A DNA stretch of 64,000 bases from Trichosphaerium sp. ATCC 40318 (lineage: Eukaryota; Discosea; Flabellinia; Trichosidae), in assembly GCA_038496445.1 (NCBI GenBank), contig JALMLS010000455.1, forward strand, positions 124,001 to 188,000, read 5' to 3'. A model generated the notes under the pieces. The model searched no databases. It was not told the origin of the DNA and saw nothing but the letters and a program-made list of their open reading frames with translations. The position numbers and the translations under genes were made by a program. Shown piece after piece: positions 27,631 to 39,290 of this stretch (positions within the stretch are counted from its first letter, which is position 1; every line of letters starts with the position of its first letter).

Positions 27631-28703
27631 AAAGGTTAAACCCCTTCTTTAAAAACTAAAATCAAAAAAAACTGAATCTGTTTACCCCAATCTCCTTTTA
27701 TCCCTCTTTTTGTTAATTGCTGTATTATGCGAATAAACAACTAAGATAATGAACTTGCTCTACCTTGTTTTCAAATACAGACACTGTCATAAGTGTCTTC
27801 AACGAGTAAAAGATTTGTACGTTGCAATCGTAGTTAGAACGATAAATGGTTAGAAGTATAATGTTCAGTTTGTTTTTGTGTTTTTTTCCATGAAGATTTG
27901 TCTTGTCCTACCTTTCTTCTTGTAGACGGTAGTATTACAAAAAACAAAGTCAGAATGAATACATTTTGTCGCTCTGCTGCAGCCCCAAGCACTGGTTCTG
28001 TACACAGAGTGTTGGCTACTGGTTCCTAGGTGATAACCACCCTCCGTTTGGAAAGAGAAGCACGTGAAGAATAGCAGAGTGAAAAACAATCCAGAACTGC
28101 AAATGAGTTTTTAGGTTGTACCATTTTTCCAATATTCTGAATTACTTTTATTTCAACAAACAAGTTTAACCATTACCTTTTACCGTCAAAAACCAATACA
28201 GTGTTGCTTTCAAGATACCCGTAAAACTGTCCAACCGGTACACAATGGTTTGATGAAAACACATGAACTTACCAAAAACATTGAAATTACATGTTTTTTT
28301 TTGTTTTTTTTTTGCGAGTTTCCTTATTTCCGTGACACCTTATAATATTCATGTAACATGAGATAAATATCGGGGATTAAGTTCAAATGTCAATTGAGGA
28401 TATTTGCGTTCCACTTTCAAATTTTACCTGTTGATTCACGCTAGGAAACAGAAATCCATTGTTTGTTTCGACATAAAGTTCATGTGTCAATGGGGTTCCT
28501 AATGGGAACTTCATGAGATTCCTAAAAGGAACTAGATAGTGTCAACAAGCACCAATCACTAAAAGTAGCGTCTATGCAACCATATGAACACTAAAAAGTG
28601 TGATTTCATATAAGTTCATGAGGTGTTTTCTTTTCTCCGCTGAACTTAAAACGACGAAAAGAAACAGAACTTAGAAAATCAAAAAAGCACTTTCCACTCA
28701 TAA
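27631..28703. other. Intergenic region
   Basis: 1.07 kb between two + strand genes. Poly-T/poly-A tracts and AATAAA motifs mark the 3' flank of the carbonic anhydrase gene; the right half is promoter of the 28704 gene. An antisense frame at 27865-28089 begins with a hydrophobic stretch like a signal peptide but only with a TTG start, so I do not call it. Confidence 0.5.
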
Positions 28704-29855
28704 ATGGCAACATCTCGCTATATAACCCTGTCTCTTATCATATTCTCGATAACAGTATCAGCGTACTGGACCGCTTTCTCTGGGTCCACGACGGCTTCCC
28801 ATATCACAGCAAAGAGAAATGACAACATGTTCGGCAGTGTTGGTCCTTTCACTTATGAAACGTGGACAATCCAAGCTGGTGATAAATTCATACCAATGGA
28901 GTTCATCGGGCATACCCCGGTTGCCTCATTCACTCTATTTATCAAACCAGGTCAGAAATGGATGCTAGCATGGTTAGACCGGTCCGGAGAATGGAGATAT
29001 CAAGCAAAAGGCGGTAGCACTATCGGAAACTGGCCTACAGCTTCTACAGATCAATATGTTTCCGGTCGATTCAGAGGAAAGCTCGAGAAAGATTTACTCA
29101 TTTCAAACCCCGATGGACGTTACGCTACTTACAAGCTTGACATTACAATCACAGGAACATACCCTGTTTTGAACTACAACTTCGACTTTGTACAACTCCA
29201 GTATGCGACAAACGGTGCTGTTCAAGCGAACGATAAATTAATCTCTGGTTACTTCGATCATACTCTTTTCCCTGAAAGAGACTATACCGTATTGATTAAA
29301 CCAACAGGATACTACGTCATGAGCTTCAATACAGCAACGAACAACTGGGATATCCTCTCTGCGTCAAACAACAATCAGATAAACTGGTGGAACATTAACG
29401 TTTCAACCGATAAGTATGTTGTTGGTGCGTTCGAAAGAAGAACTCATGATCTTCTTTTGTGTGCTAATCCTAACGGATGGCATCATCTTATGAAGTTGGA
29501 CCCTACAACAAATACTTTCAAGTTCATCGAAGGCGGTTCAAACGGTAAAATTGGCACGTGGACAATCGGACATGGCTCCAGATTTCTTGCTGGAAAATTC
29601 GACTTGGTTCAGCCGTACGGTGGAATAGGTCCTCATCAGTTGCTTGCTATCACTGCTAGTGGCGATTCAAAAACACTCGCGCTTGTCAACAACCTATGGA
29701 CTGAAGTAGCATCGAATAACAATGACGGTAAAATTGCTGGATGGCATATCGCTTGGGGTGATCATTACACAAAAGTTGAATCGTTTGATACAGACCGCTA
29801 TAGAGTAGTAGCTTTTAACAACGGTGGTTGGTGGAAGAGCATGCAATGGTTATAA
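28704..29855 (+). CDS. Secreted intronless propeller-like repeat protein
   Basis: A single 383-residue exon with signal peptide (LSLIIFSITVSAYW). The mature part is internally repetitive at about 50-55 residues: W.I.AGD.F..MEF, DKLISGYFDHTLFPERDYTVLI, DKYVVGAFERRTHDLLLCANPNGWH, GSRFLAGKFD and GDHYTKVESFDTDRYRV. The D.Y..G.F...-DLL..NP.G pattern resembles FG-GAP/VCBS-type beta-propeller blades. No catalytic motif is seen; sugar or surface binding is possible but unproven. No intron and many C-ending codons, like the histone gene, point to high expression; acquisition from bacteria is an alternative. An AATAAA starts directly after the stop codon (29856). Confidence 0.8.
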   Translation: MATSRYITLSLIIFSITVSAYWTAFSGSTTASHITAKRNDNMFGSVGPFTYETWTIQAGDKFIPMEFIGHTPVASFTLFIKPGQKWMLAWLDRSGEWRYQAKGGSTIGNWPTASTDQYVSGRFRGKLEKDLLISNPDGRYATYKLDITITGTYPVLNYNFDFVQLQYATNGAVQANDKLISGYFDHTLFPERDYTVLIKPTGYYVMSFNTATNNWDILSASNNNQINWWNINVSTDKYVVGAFERRTHDLLLCANPNGWHHLMKLDPTTNTFKFIEGGSNGKIGTWTIGHGSRFLAGKFDLVQPYGGIGPHQLLAITASGDSKTLALVNNLWTEVASNNNDGKIAGWHIAWGDHYTKVESFDTDRYRVVAFNNGGWWKSMQWL

Positions 29856-30570
29856 AATAAATATACCTTTTGTTTCCTATTCTTTTTACTGTTACTTTGT
29901 TTCATGAACCGTTCCTTTGTGTTTTTGGTATCGCATTCACAAGTTCTTTTTTGACGTTGTCAACATTTTGCAGAGGTGTTTGATTGTTTTAGTGACACCT
30001 TAAGCATTGAGAATGTTCATTTATTCGATTCCGCCTGATCGATAGTTACTCCTAGTGCTCGAATACAAGGTTAGTTCCTGATTCAAACTAACAAGAAAAG
30101 TCTAGTTTGTGACCCTTATTTACTGGATTCCCAAAGCAAAAAAGATCCTAGGCACAAGCAAAAACTTGTACAACAAAATATCGAAAACGACATTGTTCTG
30201 TTACCAACAAGCGCTATGATACCTTTATCAGTTGCTAAAGCTCGCATACTTGAAATACACCACAATGTTGTTGATTGATCTTTTATTTACATACAGCAGA
30301 CTCAAAACAACAAAAAGTAATTATAAAAAACTGTTAATCAAACCTTAACACATGACTTCAGCTGCTGGACAAAGTTCATGATATGTTCCGTTCTTTAGTT
30401 CCTATTTGTTACAAATTAGTTCGCAGCACAAGAAGACAAAAACGAGAATAGAAAAAACGAGAATTGTTTCAACAAACAAGAACCTGACAAGTGTCAGTTT
30501 GTCCAAACACTTGGAACCTTTCTAGATAAGACATGGCAATAGTACTCGTGCCGTTAATCATATCCCACTG
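29856..30570. other. Intergenic, tail to tail
   Basis: 715 bp between the 3' ends of the propeller-like gene (+) and the Zn2Cys6 gene (-). No coding potential, repeat or RNA gene recognised. Confidence 0.5.
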
Positions 30571-32934
30571 CTAACTGGTTCTTAACCTTGTCAGGCTCTC
30601 GTTTGAGGAGATGGGGTTAATTGGCTGAACATTGTGTACCTTTAAGTTTCTTCCAATTAAGGGATATACACATGCCAGTTTATCCAACAATTTCTTAGCA
30701 AGTGTTATATCTCTGTCTTTAATTTGATATACATAATACACGTGTAACGCCTCACCAATAGCAAAACCGACAAATGGGTATATAGGTTTTTTACCATACT
30801 GTTGTTGGTCAAGTACAGGGCAAGTTAAAACAAATTCTGCTGATTCTATCGCTTTTTCTTCTAATCCCAATCTTTCATATACTCTACATGCAGTTGCACA
30901 ACAATAAAACATACTCATAGGAGGATCTTCCATCATGGTGCTTGCTATATCTAATGCTTCTTGAATATAATTTAATGTATCTACATATGATTTTGATGTT
31001 GGATTTATGAGGTAAAGATCTGACTACAAGCAAAAGGTCAACAAAAAAAAACAGAAAAAAATGAGAAAACAATTCCGTTAAACTACCCGCTGCTTTCTTT
31101 GGATAACTAGGTTTTCAATAATGAGAGATAGACATTAATTAATTTGATTTAGTTCAAAGCAAGCATTACGAAACCATAAGAAACCATAAGAAAACAAGGT
31201 GTTTGGTTTTTTTTCGGGCTTTTTATTGCCGTAAAATGAATGACAACAAGGTGTACCTCTATTATTGCTAGTGTTTCTAACACATTCCTTAGAGCTGTTG
31301 CTTGATCTCCATAAACATTTCCTTTATTCAAAGACTCTCGTATAACCAAGAGATTAGCTTTTGAAGCGTTTGCTTCAAGTACAAAGGCTGTAGATAATGG
31401 TTCTCTCATGCTCATTTCTGAAATCTTTAACCGTGTTCTCATAGAAGTAAGAGAACTAGAAAAAGCAGTTTCAGCTTGCATTGTGTTATCACCTAGATAT
31501 GATAACTTAGTAATTATATTGACTGTAGAGTCTACTGGTAGTAGTTACAACCAGTTTAAACTTACCCAAGCGTAAAGCCTTGACTTGATGTAAATATCGG
31601 CACATATCATCTGACGTTTCTATACTTCTTGTTGCAGTTCTATGGTCATCCATAGATACCAAATAGATTGATAGTATCAGCATACCAACTAAAAACAAAT
31701 AAGTCAAATAACAAAGGGTGAGAAAAAAACAGTAAAACTGCGAAAGTTCCATGATTCCGAGGCTTTTGAAGGTTTAGGGATAAGCCTAGAATTCAAATTT
31801 TAGGCACTCGTTATGCCATCACAGCGAAGAAGAAGCCCATAATCTACTATGGAACTCCAGTATTTACAAAAGAAACCAAAATAACTAAGTAAAAAAACTT
31901 ACCAGCTGTTTCAAAGCTCGGCCGATCTAGGAGATGGTTCCTGCACTCAATAGCAAAAGTAGCAAAATCTTTAGAACGCTCAAAGTTCTTGAAGTATAAT
32001 TGTTGCATGGCCAATATTGAATATGTCTGTAGGTTCTTTACAGAGTCTTGAAAACAAGTACTTAGTCTTTTGAAAGAAAAAAAAAGGAAAAAAAAGAAAA
32101 CGTGTTTTGTCCACCACACAGTGCTGTGTTGAAGATAAAATAGTATCTAAGGTGGTATTTATAACTTTTTATACTCATTAGATGAGTATATAAACATTAA
32201 CAAACACAAGCTGTGTACTTACATTTTTTTTCTCTAAACTCGTCAAGATCCACTTTTGGTATAAGAAATGCTGGCATATCTGTCCCTACAAACCCGCGAT
32301 AACTCTCAATACACGTATGTACAGTCATTGCATTATTGAGTATTGCAGTAGATGTAGAAAAAGCGTTGTGCTAAAGCGTCAAATCAGAAAACGCAAAATC
32401 TTCGCCAGCCATAATTTAACGCGAGAAAAAACGCGTAATTTTAAGGCTGGCAAACCACGTGCCGTCATTCTTTTACGTTTTCCTGTGTTAATAGGTGCTG
32501 TTGAACCTCTAGCGAGGGCAAGTTGCTTTTTTAAATCGGTTTGAGTCTGTTTTTCTTTTTCGAGTTGTTTTTCGATGGCTATCAGTTTATCCTTTAAAGA
32601 ACCGCGCACAGACCCTATAATCGGTGTTGTTAGATCAAATTACAATTCGTAAATCTGTAAAACGATTACTTAAACGGTACTATCAACCAACGTGATAATA
32701 TAGACTGTTGCTAGCGTTGGATTCGTTTAGAAAAGTGTGACTTACCTTTTTTTCTTCCACGGCGCTTAGGTTCCCCATAAACACAATCGCGGGTATTCTT
32801 AACGCAGTTTGCTAAGGAAATAAGATGCGTTTCTTTACAGAACGTTACTACTACGCACAGCAAGGTTTTTTCTTGTCGCATTTGATGTGACGTGATCTAC
32901 ATGGTAAACACGACGGTTTTTTTATAGTTGCCAT
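30571..32934 (-). CDS. Zn2Cys6 (Gal4-type) transcription factor
   Basis: Eight exons: 32859-32934, 32746-32811, 32433-32614, 32223-32370, 31903-32046, 31566-31688, 31257-31492, 30571-31023; 475 residues. Residues 9-35 hold a perfect binuclear zinc cluster: Cys 9, 12, 19, 25, 28 and 35 with spacing C-x2-C-x6-C-x5-C-x2-C-x6-C (CLPCRSRHIKC...CSNC...C). A basic RRGRKK linker and a Leu/Glu/Lys heptad region (about 50-80) follow, the usual DNA-binding and dimerising arrangement. The remaining 390 residues are helical and probably correspond to the fungal middle-homology/effector region, though no motif there is diagnostic. The family is almost confined to fungi and a few relatives, so this gene informs the lineage call. 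The exon 3 donor (GTTTTT) is the weakest boundary; the first intron uses the GTGCGT donor and is required to build the cluster. Confidence 0.88.
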
Positions 32935-33405
32935 CACATTTAGTGCTTTTTAATCCAAAACAAAATGACTTAACTACGCGTTTTGTGGCGTCATCACTTG
33001 ACTTTCGAATCCACTTCTGTAAAACTACCAGTATCAAACCACAAACAATACGTCCCAGGTTACTTAATGGTGAGTAAATAGAGGCTAAGATCCCTTTGTT
33101 CAGTAATTACCAAAAGAGATTGCCCACGTGTAGCATTAATGAGAAACTTGCAACATTGTTTTGACCTATCAAATGCATAGCTATTACAGGCCATTGCTTT
33201 TAAAGTTTGGCAAGTGACTAGTCACCAACCTCTGTATTTATCCTGTCTTTGTACTGATGTTAGTAGGTGTTATCTTCAGGCCATTTTGGCGTTTTACACA
33301 AGTTACAACTCATTATTACAGGTTTTATAAAAACTATTATTACAATATTCTACTTTTTTTCTTAGTCTTGTAGATCACATACTCGTAGAAAAAAACGTCA
33401 TCTGG
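32935..33405. other. Intergenic region
   Basis: 471 bp between the BRF1 stop and the Zn2Cys6 start codon, both on the - strand; contains the latter's promoter. One CACGTG near 33125. Nothing else recognised. Confidence 0.45.
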
Positions 33406-36116
33406 TTAATCATACATATCATCTTCACTATCGCTATTATTATTAACATAGCCAAGTTGTTCTTGGATACTTTTCTCAACTGGTTGTTTCTGTTAAGAGC
33501 AAAGTTAGAAAAAGTAAGCTGAAGAAAACCAAGAATATAAAAACATACCTCTTCCTCTTCCTCGGAATCATAGTCGTCTTCATCATCACCTTCGTCATAA
33601 TTGCCTGTAGGTGCATTCACCTAAGCCATATTAAGTTAAGCAACACTACTGTTCTTCAAGCAACTGAAGATTGAGGGGTTTTTGGGCTAACGTACATTGC
33701 GTAGGTCATTTTTAAGAAGGTTATTTATATCCAAATTACGAAGTTTCGACTGTGGCAATCTACCTTGTACAGCATCTGCGACTGCCTCTGCAGGTGAGGT
33801 AGCTGTTCCTGGCGCCATTCTTTTTCTTCTTGGCTATATAAAACATCAGAAAACAAAGGAGCATGTAATCATGTAGTAATGTAAGAGGCTACTTACTTTT
33901 CTGTTTGATTTCGCTTTAGCCTTCTCTTTCTCTTCTCTAATTTTCCGTCGTGCTAGAGATATGTCATGAGTTTACGCACTCTAAAACCGGGCTTGGAATT
34001 ATCCAATTGTGATCCTCTTACCTTCCTTCTGTTCTAGTACGTCTTTGTAAAGCTCATCCCATAACATTTCTTTTATTTTTACTTCTTCAGGTGTTCTTAA
34101 GTACGCCTCAATTTCATCATCATCAATATCAGAAAAAGTATCATCTTTTTTTTCGCCAGATTCATCCTAACAACATTAGGAAAAGAATCTTCAAGTTGAG
34201 ATTGACCAAAAGGACGAAATGCTAATTCAAGTTTTTTTGAACTTTTTGTGCTTTATAACGTACCTCGCCTGTATCTTCTTCTTTGCCTTTATCACCACTT
34301 GTAATTTTAGGACGTTTTGGCGGTCCATTCATCACTAGAACAACGTAAGCTAACAATAGAGGAAAATGTAAAAATGTCAAAAAAAGTACAATCGTTTGGA
34401 TCAATGTCATTAAATTCATCTTCTGCAAGTTGCATTTCTAGCTTCAATCTCTCCATCTCCTCTGGATCTAACGATATTTCTTCAGAGTCCGAAGTAGAGC
34501 CCTGTCAAAGTACTTATTAGCAAACTTTTCGACTTTGGGGGCTTGAACCGTTGACTTGCATTTCATAAGAAAAATAACATCCCTGGTTCGCCAGAGTTTT
34601 TATTCACTTAATGAAAGAAGGGAAAAACATGGATTTATTTATTGAAACCAAACAAAACAAAAAAAACAAACAAGAGTAGAAAGCACGAACCTTTTTTCTT
34701 CTTTTCCTACTACCCACTTTGCTATCTTCAGCTTTTCTTTTCTTAGCTTGGTTCTCTTCTCTAGCACGAGTCTAAACACCTGTGATTAGTTTTACGCTGG
34801 CTACTAAGGTTTTTGAAGAGAAATCACGAACAAATGCTGGTGGATCGCATTCTTCCTCCAAATCAATAGTTTCAAACTCTTGTGCTGTAAGATATGACGT
34901 TGGCGTCTTATCGAATTCCTTTAACCTCTTTCTCAAAGTAAGATCGCATATACGAACTACATTAATGATTTCTTTCTGGGTACGTCTGAATCCATGCACA
35001 CGTGCAGCAATAAGTAGAGCTAACAAGAAAATTAACAAAAAATCAAGAAAAACCCCAAAAAGCACTGTTTTACCTGCACCACAGATACCAGATGGCCTAC
35101 GACCAATTTGCATCCAATCACGCTTCATACGTTGTACTAGTCTAGTAGCTGTATTGGCGACTTCTTGTTGTTTAGTGCCGAATTCCAGTTGAGAAGCAAA
35201 TCGCTAGTACAAAAAATGTAAGTTAATTGTTTTTTTGTAGATGTCAAACTTTGACAGTCGAAGTGTTACCTGTATATACAATGAAGGATCTACCACAGGA
35301 AGACTGAGTCCTAGTTTCCCACATAATCTTAAAAATACATGACCCAAAACAAACACGTTTGTCTACAATAGAAGTAAGAACAAGCGAAATGGGTTTCAAA
35401 CAATAATCCAATAAAAACACAATATTCTTCACTTCACGTACGCGCAAGACATCAGCAAAATCGATCAACATATGCGCAGTTCTATTCTGACGGCAAATAA
35501 TATAAAGGCAAGCAGCACAAACGTTCTAACGGCGGAATAAGATCTTAGTCTTCTATATCACTGTAGAACAATACTACGTACACGAACACGCCTCCCTTGT
35601 GTAAATTTATGGTCACGTAAGGCTAAAGTGTACAATCGCTATTACTGCGGTTAACAATTTTTTTAAAACTGTCTAGGAGCGAACCTGAGCCTTGTCAACA
35701 TACGCTTTAGCGATATCAACGGCTGCACCAACTTGTTGCATAACTCGTCTGCCCTTTTCAAGAGTAATTTCGCGCGATGGCCTTGATTGTCTTCTCAGTC
35801 CAGCAATACGTGATGTATGGCCTTGTTTAGTGGTTAGAGTTACAATTACTAAATACACAAAAACAGTTAGTGTGGCGAAGCGTGCCTTCGAGGTTGTACG
35901 ATTGACCGACTATTCCGTCATCAGTAAATGTTGGTGTTGTTTCGTTCAGGCCTGATTCTTCTAATACATGACCACAATCACCGCAAATCCACGAGGCAAT
36001 ACTATAGAAGTTATTTTGTTGAAGCTTGGATAAATTCTAGCAAATAAACAACCAATAACGTACTCATATTCGCTAACATCAAAAGAACCACACTTTGGGC
36101 ATTTTTCTGCGTTCAT
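33406..36116 (-). CDS. BRF1: TFIIIB subunit BRF1
   Basis: Sixteen exons: 36064-36116, 35907-36001, 35685-35821, 35582-35638, 35442-35525, 35270-35362, 35074-35203, 34805-35019, 34691-34771, 34390-34501, 34264-34334, 34022-34166, 33897-33952, 33696-33833, 33549-33620, 33406-33489; 540 residues. Recruits RNA polymerase III to tRNA and 5S genes together with TBP and BDP1. Features in order: a zinc ribbon (CPKCGSFD ... WICGDCGH), a linker ([12 protein letters not shown]), two cyclin folds ([59 protein letters not shown]), then the BRF-specific TBP-binding block ([33 protein letters not shown]). Tail acidic. Order and spacing distinguish BRF1 from TFIIB. The exon 2/3 junction is uncertain (GTCAAT donor); a conserved VGQ could extend exon 2. 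Confidence 0.95.
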
Positions 36117-36297
36117 GCTGTTGTTTTAAAAATATAATGGAGACAACTCAAGTAATTCGGTTAAATTTCCTTTAATGTCTGTAAGAGCTGCGTTGCTGTC
36201 CTAATTTGTTTATTGGTTGTGCGTTACAAGCTGCGCTTAGCCAGTTTAAGCTATTGTGCATTAAACAGCTTGTAATGTAATGTCAGTACTTCATATC
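36117..36297. promoter_or_regulatory. Divergent promoter, BRF1 and repeat gene B
   Basis: 181 bp between start codons of BRF1 (-) and repeat/nuclease gene B (+). It must hold both promoters. No clear TATA box or CACGTG seen. Confidence 0.5.
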
Positions 36298-38706
36298 ATG
36301 TCGCAAAATGTGTTAGGCGTATTTAATGAGGTACGGTTAATAGACAAGTATTGTATTGACTTCAGATCTCTAGTAACCGCTTATTTCTGGATACTGTTGG
36401 CCGCAAGCTTAATATTTATCATCTGGATGATTGGCGAAATGTAACATCCGCAGATATACGCAAACACATCCAAGGCGCAACGAAGTGCGTCTTTAAAGCA
36501 AAAAAAATGAACTATGGCTTGTTTACACAATCACAGCACGCTTTCTCTGTCACCGTATGCTTTAGTAAAATCAGTGTATCCTAAGTACAAATGGAAGCGA
36601 ACGTACGACTGCTATCACAATGACACGCATTTTTAACCAACAAAAAAAAAATTGTTAGTGCATTGAAAAGCGAGTTAAACGAAGACTACCAACGTCGATT
36701 ATTACTCGACCAAATAGGCAAAAAACTTGATATAAAGCATCTAGACGATTGGTTTAATGTGTTATGTGAGGATCTCTATGATCATGGTGGTTCAACACTA
36801 TTGTAAGAACACGTTTCTTTCTTTCTTGGTTTATTCGTACTCAATTTTTTTGGGTTTTAGAGTCAAGCACTATGGACATTCTGTACAACGTCTTGTATCA
36901 GAACTATACCCTGGACATAAATCTAATCCATGGGACTTTAAGTAAGTGAACCAAGAAACAGTGTAGAAGAGACACTTTAGTTCAAAAACTCTAAGGTGAA
37001 AGATTAACTTTATTTTTGTTTAGCCGTTGTCCTAGACACTACTTTGATAGTATTGAAAATCAACGTGCAGTTTTTCAACATGCTGAACGTGAGTATAATC
37101 TAAAGACAATGGATTCTTGGTATAATACATCACGTGCGGCAGTGCCTCTACTTGACAGCATATTGATTAACAAGTACGAACATCAATCCAAAAAAAAAAT
37201 ACTTTCAACTTGAAACAAACAGTGATTGATTTAACAAGAAAGATCAATACATTTTTGTCATTTTTTAGGCACCCTACCAATCAGAGAAATCTGTTGTTTA
37301 CCTTTTCCTTTAACCAAACTCTCAAGCGGTTATTTTAAGTGAGACAAAATTTATTTTATTTATAGATATGGTGGATCTTTACACAAAGCTCTCAGCACTA
37401 TTTACCCTGAGTATACTTGGAACTTAGTATATTTTAAAAATAAACCTAAGCGATTGTGGTCTAACGAAGATGTACAAAAGAAATTTCTTCAAAAGGTCCA
37501 AGAAGCAATGAACATAAAAGGCAAAGACATGTGGTACGTGTTAAAACAACTTTTACACTAAAGACACTTGCCGTTGTTGCCCTAAATGGCTTGTGCAAGT
37601 ATAAGCTTCTAGAGATAATTTGAAGTCACTTGATTGTACTTTCAGTTTATAACTTATTTTTAACACGTGATTTGATATGCTGTTGTGGAAAAAATACCCA
37701 ACAAAATTTTCACAGATTCACTTTAACTAGGTATCGAGTATCTATACGACAATTAGCAGACCTTGGTGGCCGTGTGTTCCAGAAAAAATATTGGCCACAG
37801 GCTCTAACTCTTTTTGAACCTAATTATTCTTGGGACTGGCGACAATTTTACTTCAAACGCAAAGCATCAACACAAAGGTAAACAAAACCCTTTTTTCTTA
37901 TTTTATTCTCACTTACACAGGCAATTACAACAATGTCTCCAATCAATATTCCCCAATGAAGAAGTATTAGAAGAATTTGTTGTAGGAATAAGGAAATCTA
38001 TTAATATGGCTAATTTAACTCTTGATTTGTATATACCTACACGTGCTATTGCAATAGAATACCAAGGTAAAAAACTAACCTCCATCCATTCAAACAACTT
38101 CCTCATTTTCTACTTTACACCCTACCAGTCTCCATGTGTGATGCCTTGTAATCCCGCATTATATATTTACATGTTAACGTTTTGTTATAATAAGGAGAGC
38201 AGCATTACTTTGATGATATCAATGATAGAGATTGCTTAACACATCAAAGAAGATTAGACAACGAAAAATTACAAGAATGTAATGAAATAGGTACATCATT
38301 ACCCACAAGATCTTATGGAAGTTATCTTCTAAAACGTGTCTCACATGTTTACAAAATTTTCTTTTTGTCAACTGCTCCACGATAAAGCAAACACGTGATC
38401 TCTTTTTTTTCATTATTAGTTCTTACTGGTTCTTTTCAGGTATTTGTTTGGTGCCTATACCCTATTGGTGGCATCCAGGTGATATTGATAGTATAAAAGC
38501 AACATTAAAGCATCATAAACCTGACCTTGAATTCAAAGTTCCAAGAGGTGTACTACCTCTGATATCATCTAAACCTCCAGGATCCATCGGTAATTAGTTT
38601 TGAACATATTCTTTTCCCTTTGCTTCATATTTCACTTAATTGTAATATACATTTAGGGATACCCACATTGATGGCTGCAAAGCAGTTATCTGTACATGTA
38701 GAATAG
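36298..38706 (+). CDS. Repeat-array protein with C-terminal Vsr/DUF559-like nuclease domain (copy B)
   Basis: Twelve exons: 36298-36330, 36366-36484, 36537-36602, 36659-36802, 36861-36941, 37024-37173, 37366-37533, 37731-37877, 37921-38066, 38195-38290, 38440-38589, 38657-38706; 449 residues with a clear N-terminus (MSQNVLGVFNEISSNRLFLD). Three full modules plus a half module: LDDWRNV, LDDWFNV, MDSWYNT and MWYRVS anchor them, with HYGHS, KYGGS and YPEYTW ends. The C-terminal domain has LDLYIPTRAIAIEYQGEQHYFDD, EKLQECNEIGICLVPIPYWW and GDIDSIKATL, parallel to copy A. The acidic D...E-x-Q core and the GI.LV.(I/V)PYWW strand are kept, so the domain is probably functional. Intron 1 is only 35 nt. 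Function unknown. Confidence 0.82.
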
Positions 38707-39290
38707 AATAAAAAGATTGCATAAGAAAGAGAAAGTTGTTTTATCAAACTACGTAACATCGAAACGTAGCAAACTGAGACCAAATCACTGCATGCTGGTA
38801 GTAGGAATGATAAAGAATCATATGTTTGCTCTTCTTGGCAAGCCAAACTCGTCTACCATGATATTGTCTTCTTTTCAAGAGCCCTGCGTTTGTTGTAATA
38901 TGCGATTATTTGGTTGTTTGGTATAGTCGAATTTTGAAAACACGTAATGAAGTTTCTGCTTAAAAATTTGTCACCCATTGCACTACGAAAGCAAAACATG
39001 GCAGACCACGTCCGTCTATTCTCACAAGGTACAATCCACGTGGATTCTTTGTCTTCGTAGTTATTATTAACAACACTGTATGGCCTTCCGCTTTGAAAGT
39101 ATCACGCTACGTGCTCTGACAACAGCTGGTCACAGTTAAGAACATAGCAACTTGCCAATGGTGCTATCAATATATAATTATTTACTAGTACAACTATTAT
39201 TATTATTTTCTTCTTCCTATTACATCACGTGTGGGTTTGTGGCTTTTTTTTTCAATTCTGAAACCCTTTCTTACTTTTTTCTTCTTTTTC
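38707..39290. other. Intergenic, tail to tail
   Basis: 584 bp between converging 3' ends of repeat gene B and the WD40 gene. Contains poly-T runs and one CACGTG near 39230. No gene recognised. Confidence 0.5.

Noticed and set aside
27865-28089. Antisense frame with signal-peptide-like start (FFTLLFFTCFSFQ)
   Set aside because: Only a TTG start, no consistent upstream exon and no domain; cannot be supported.
34530-34600. tRNA-like GGTTCAAGCC stretch in a BRF1 intron
   Set aside because: The supposed T-stem does not pair and no acceptor, D or anticodon arms can be built around it.
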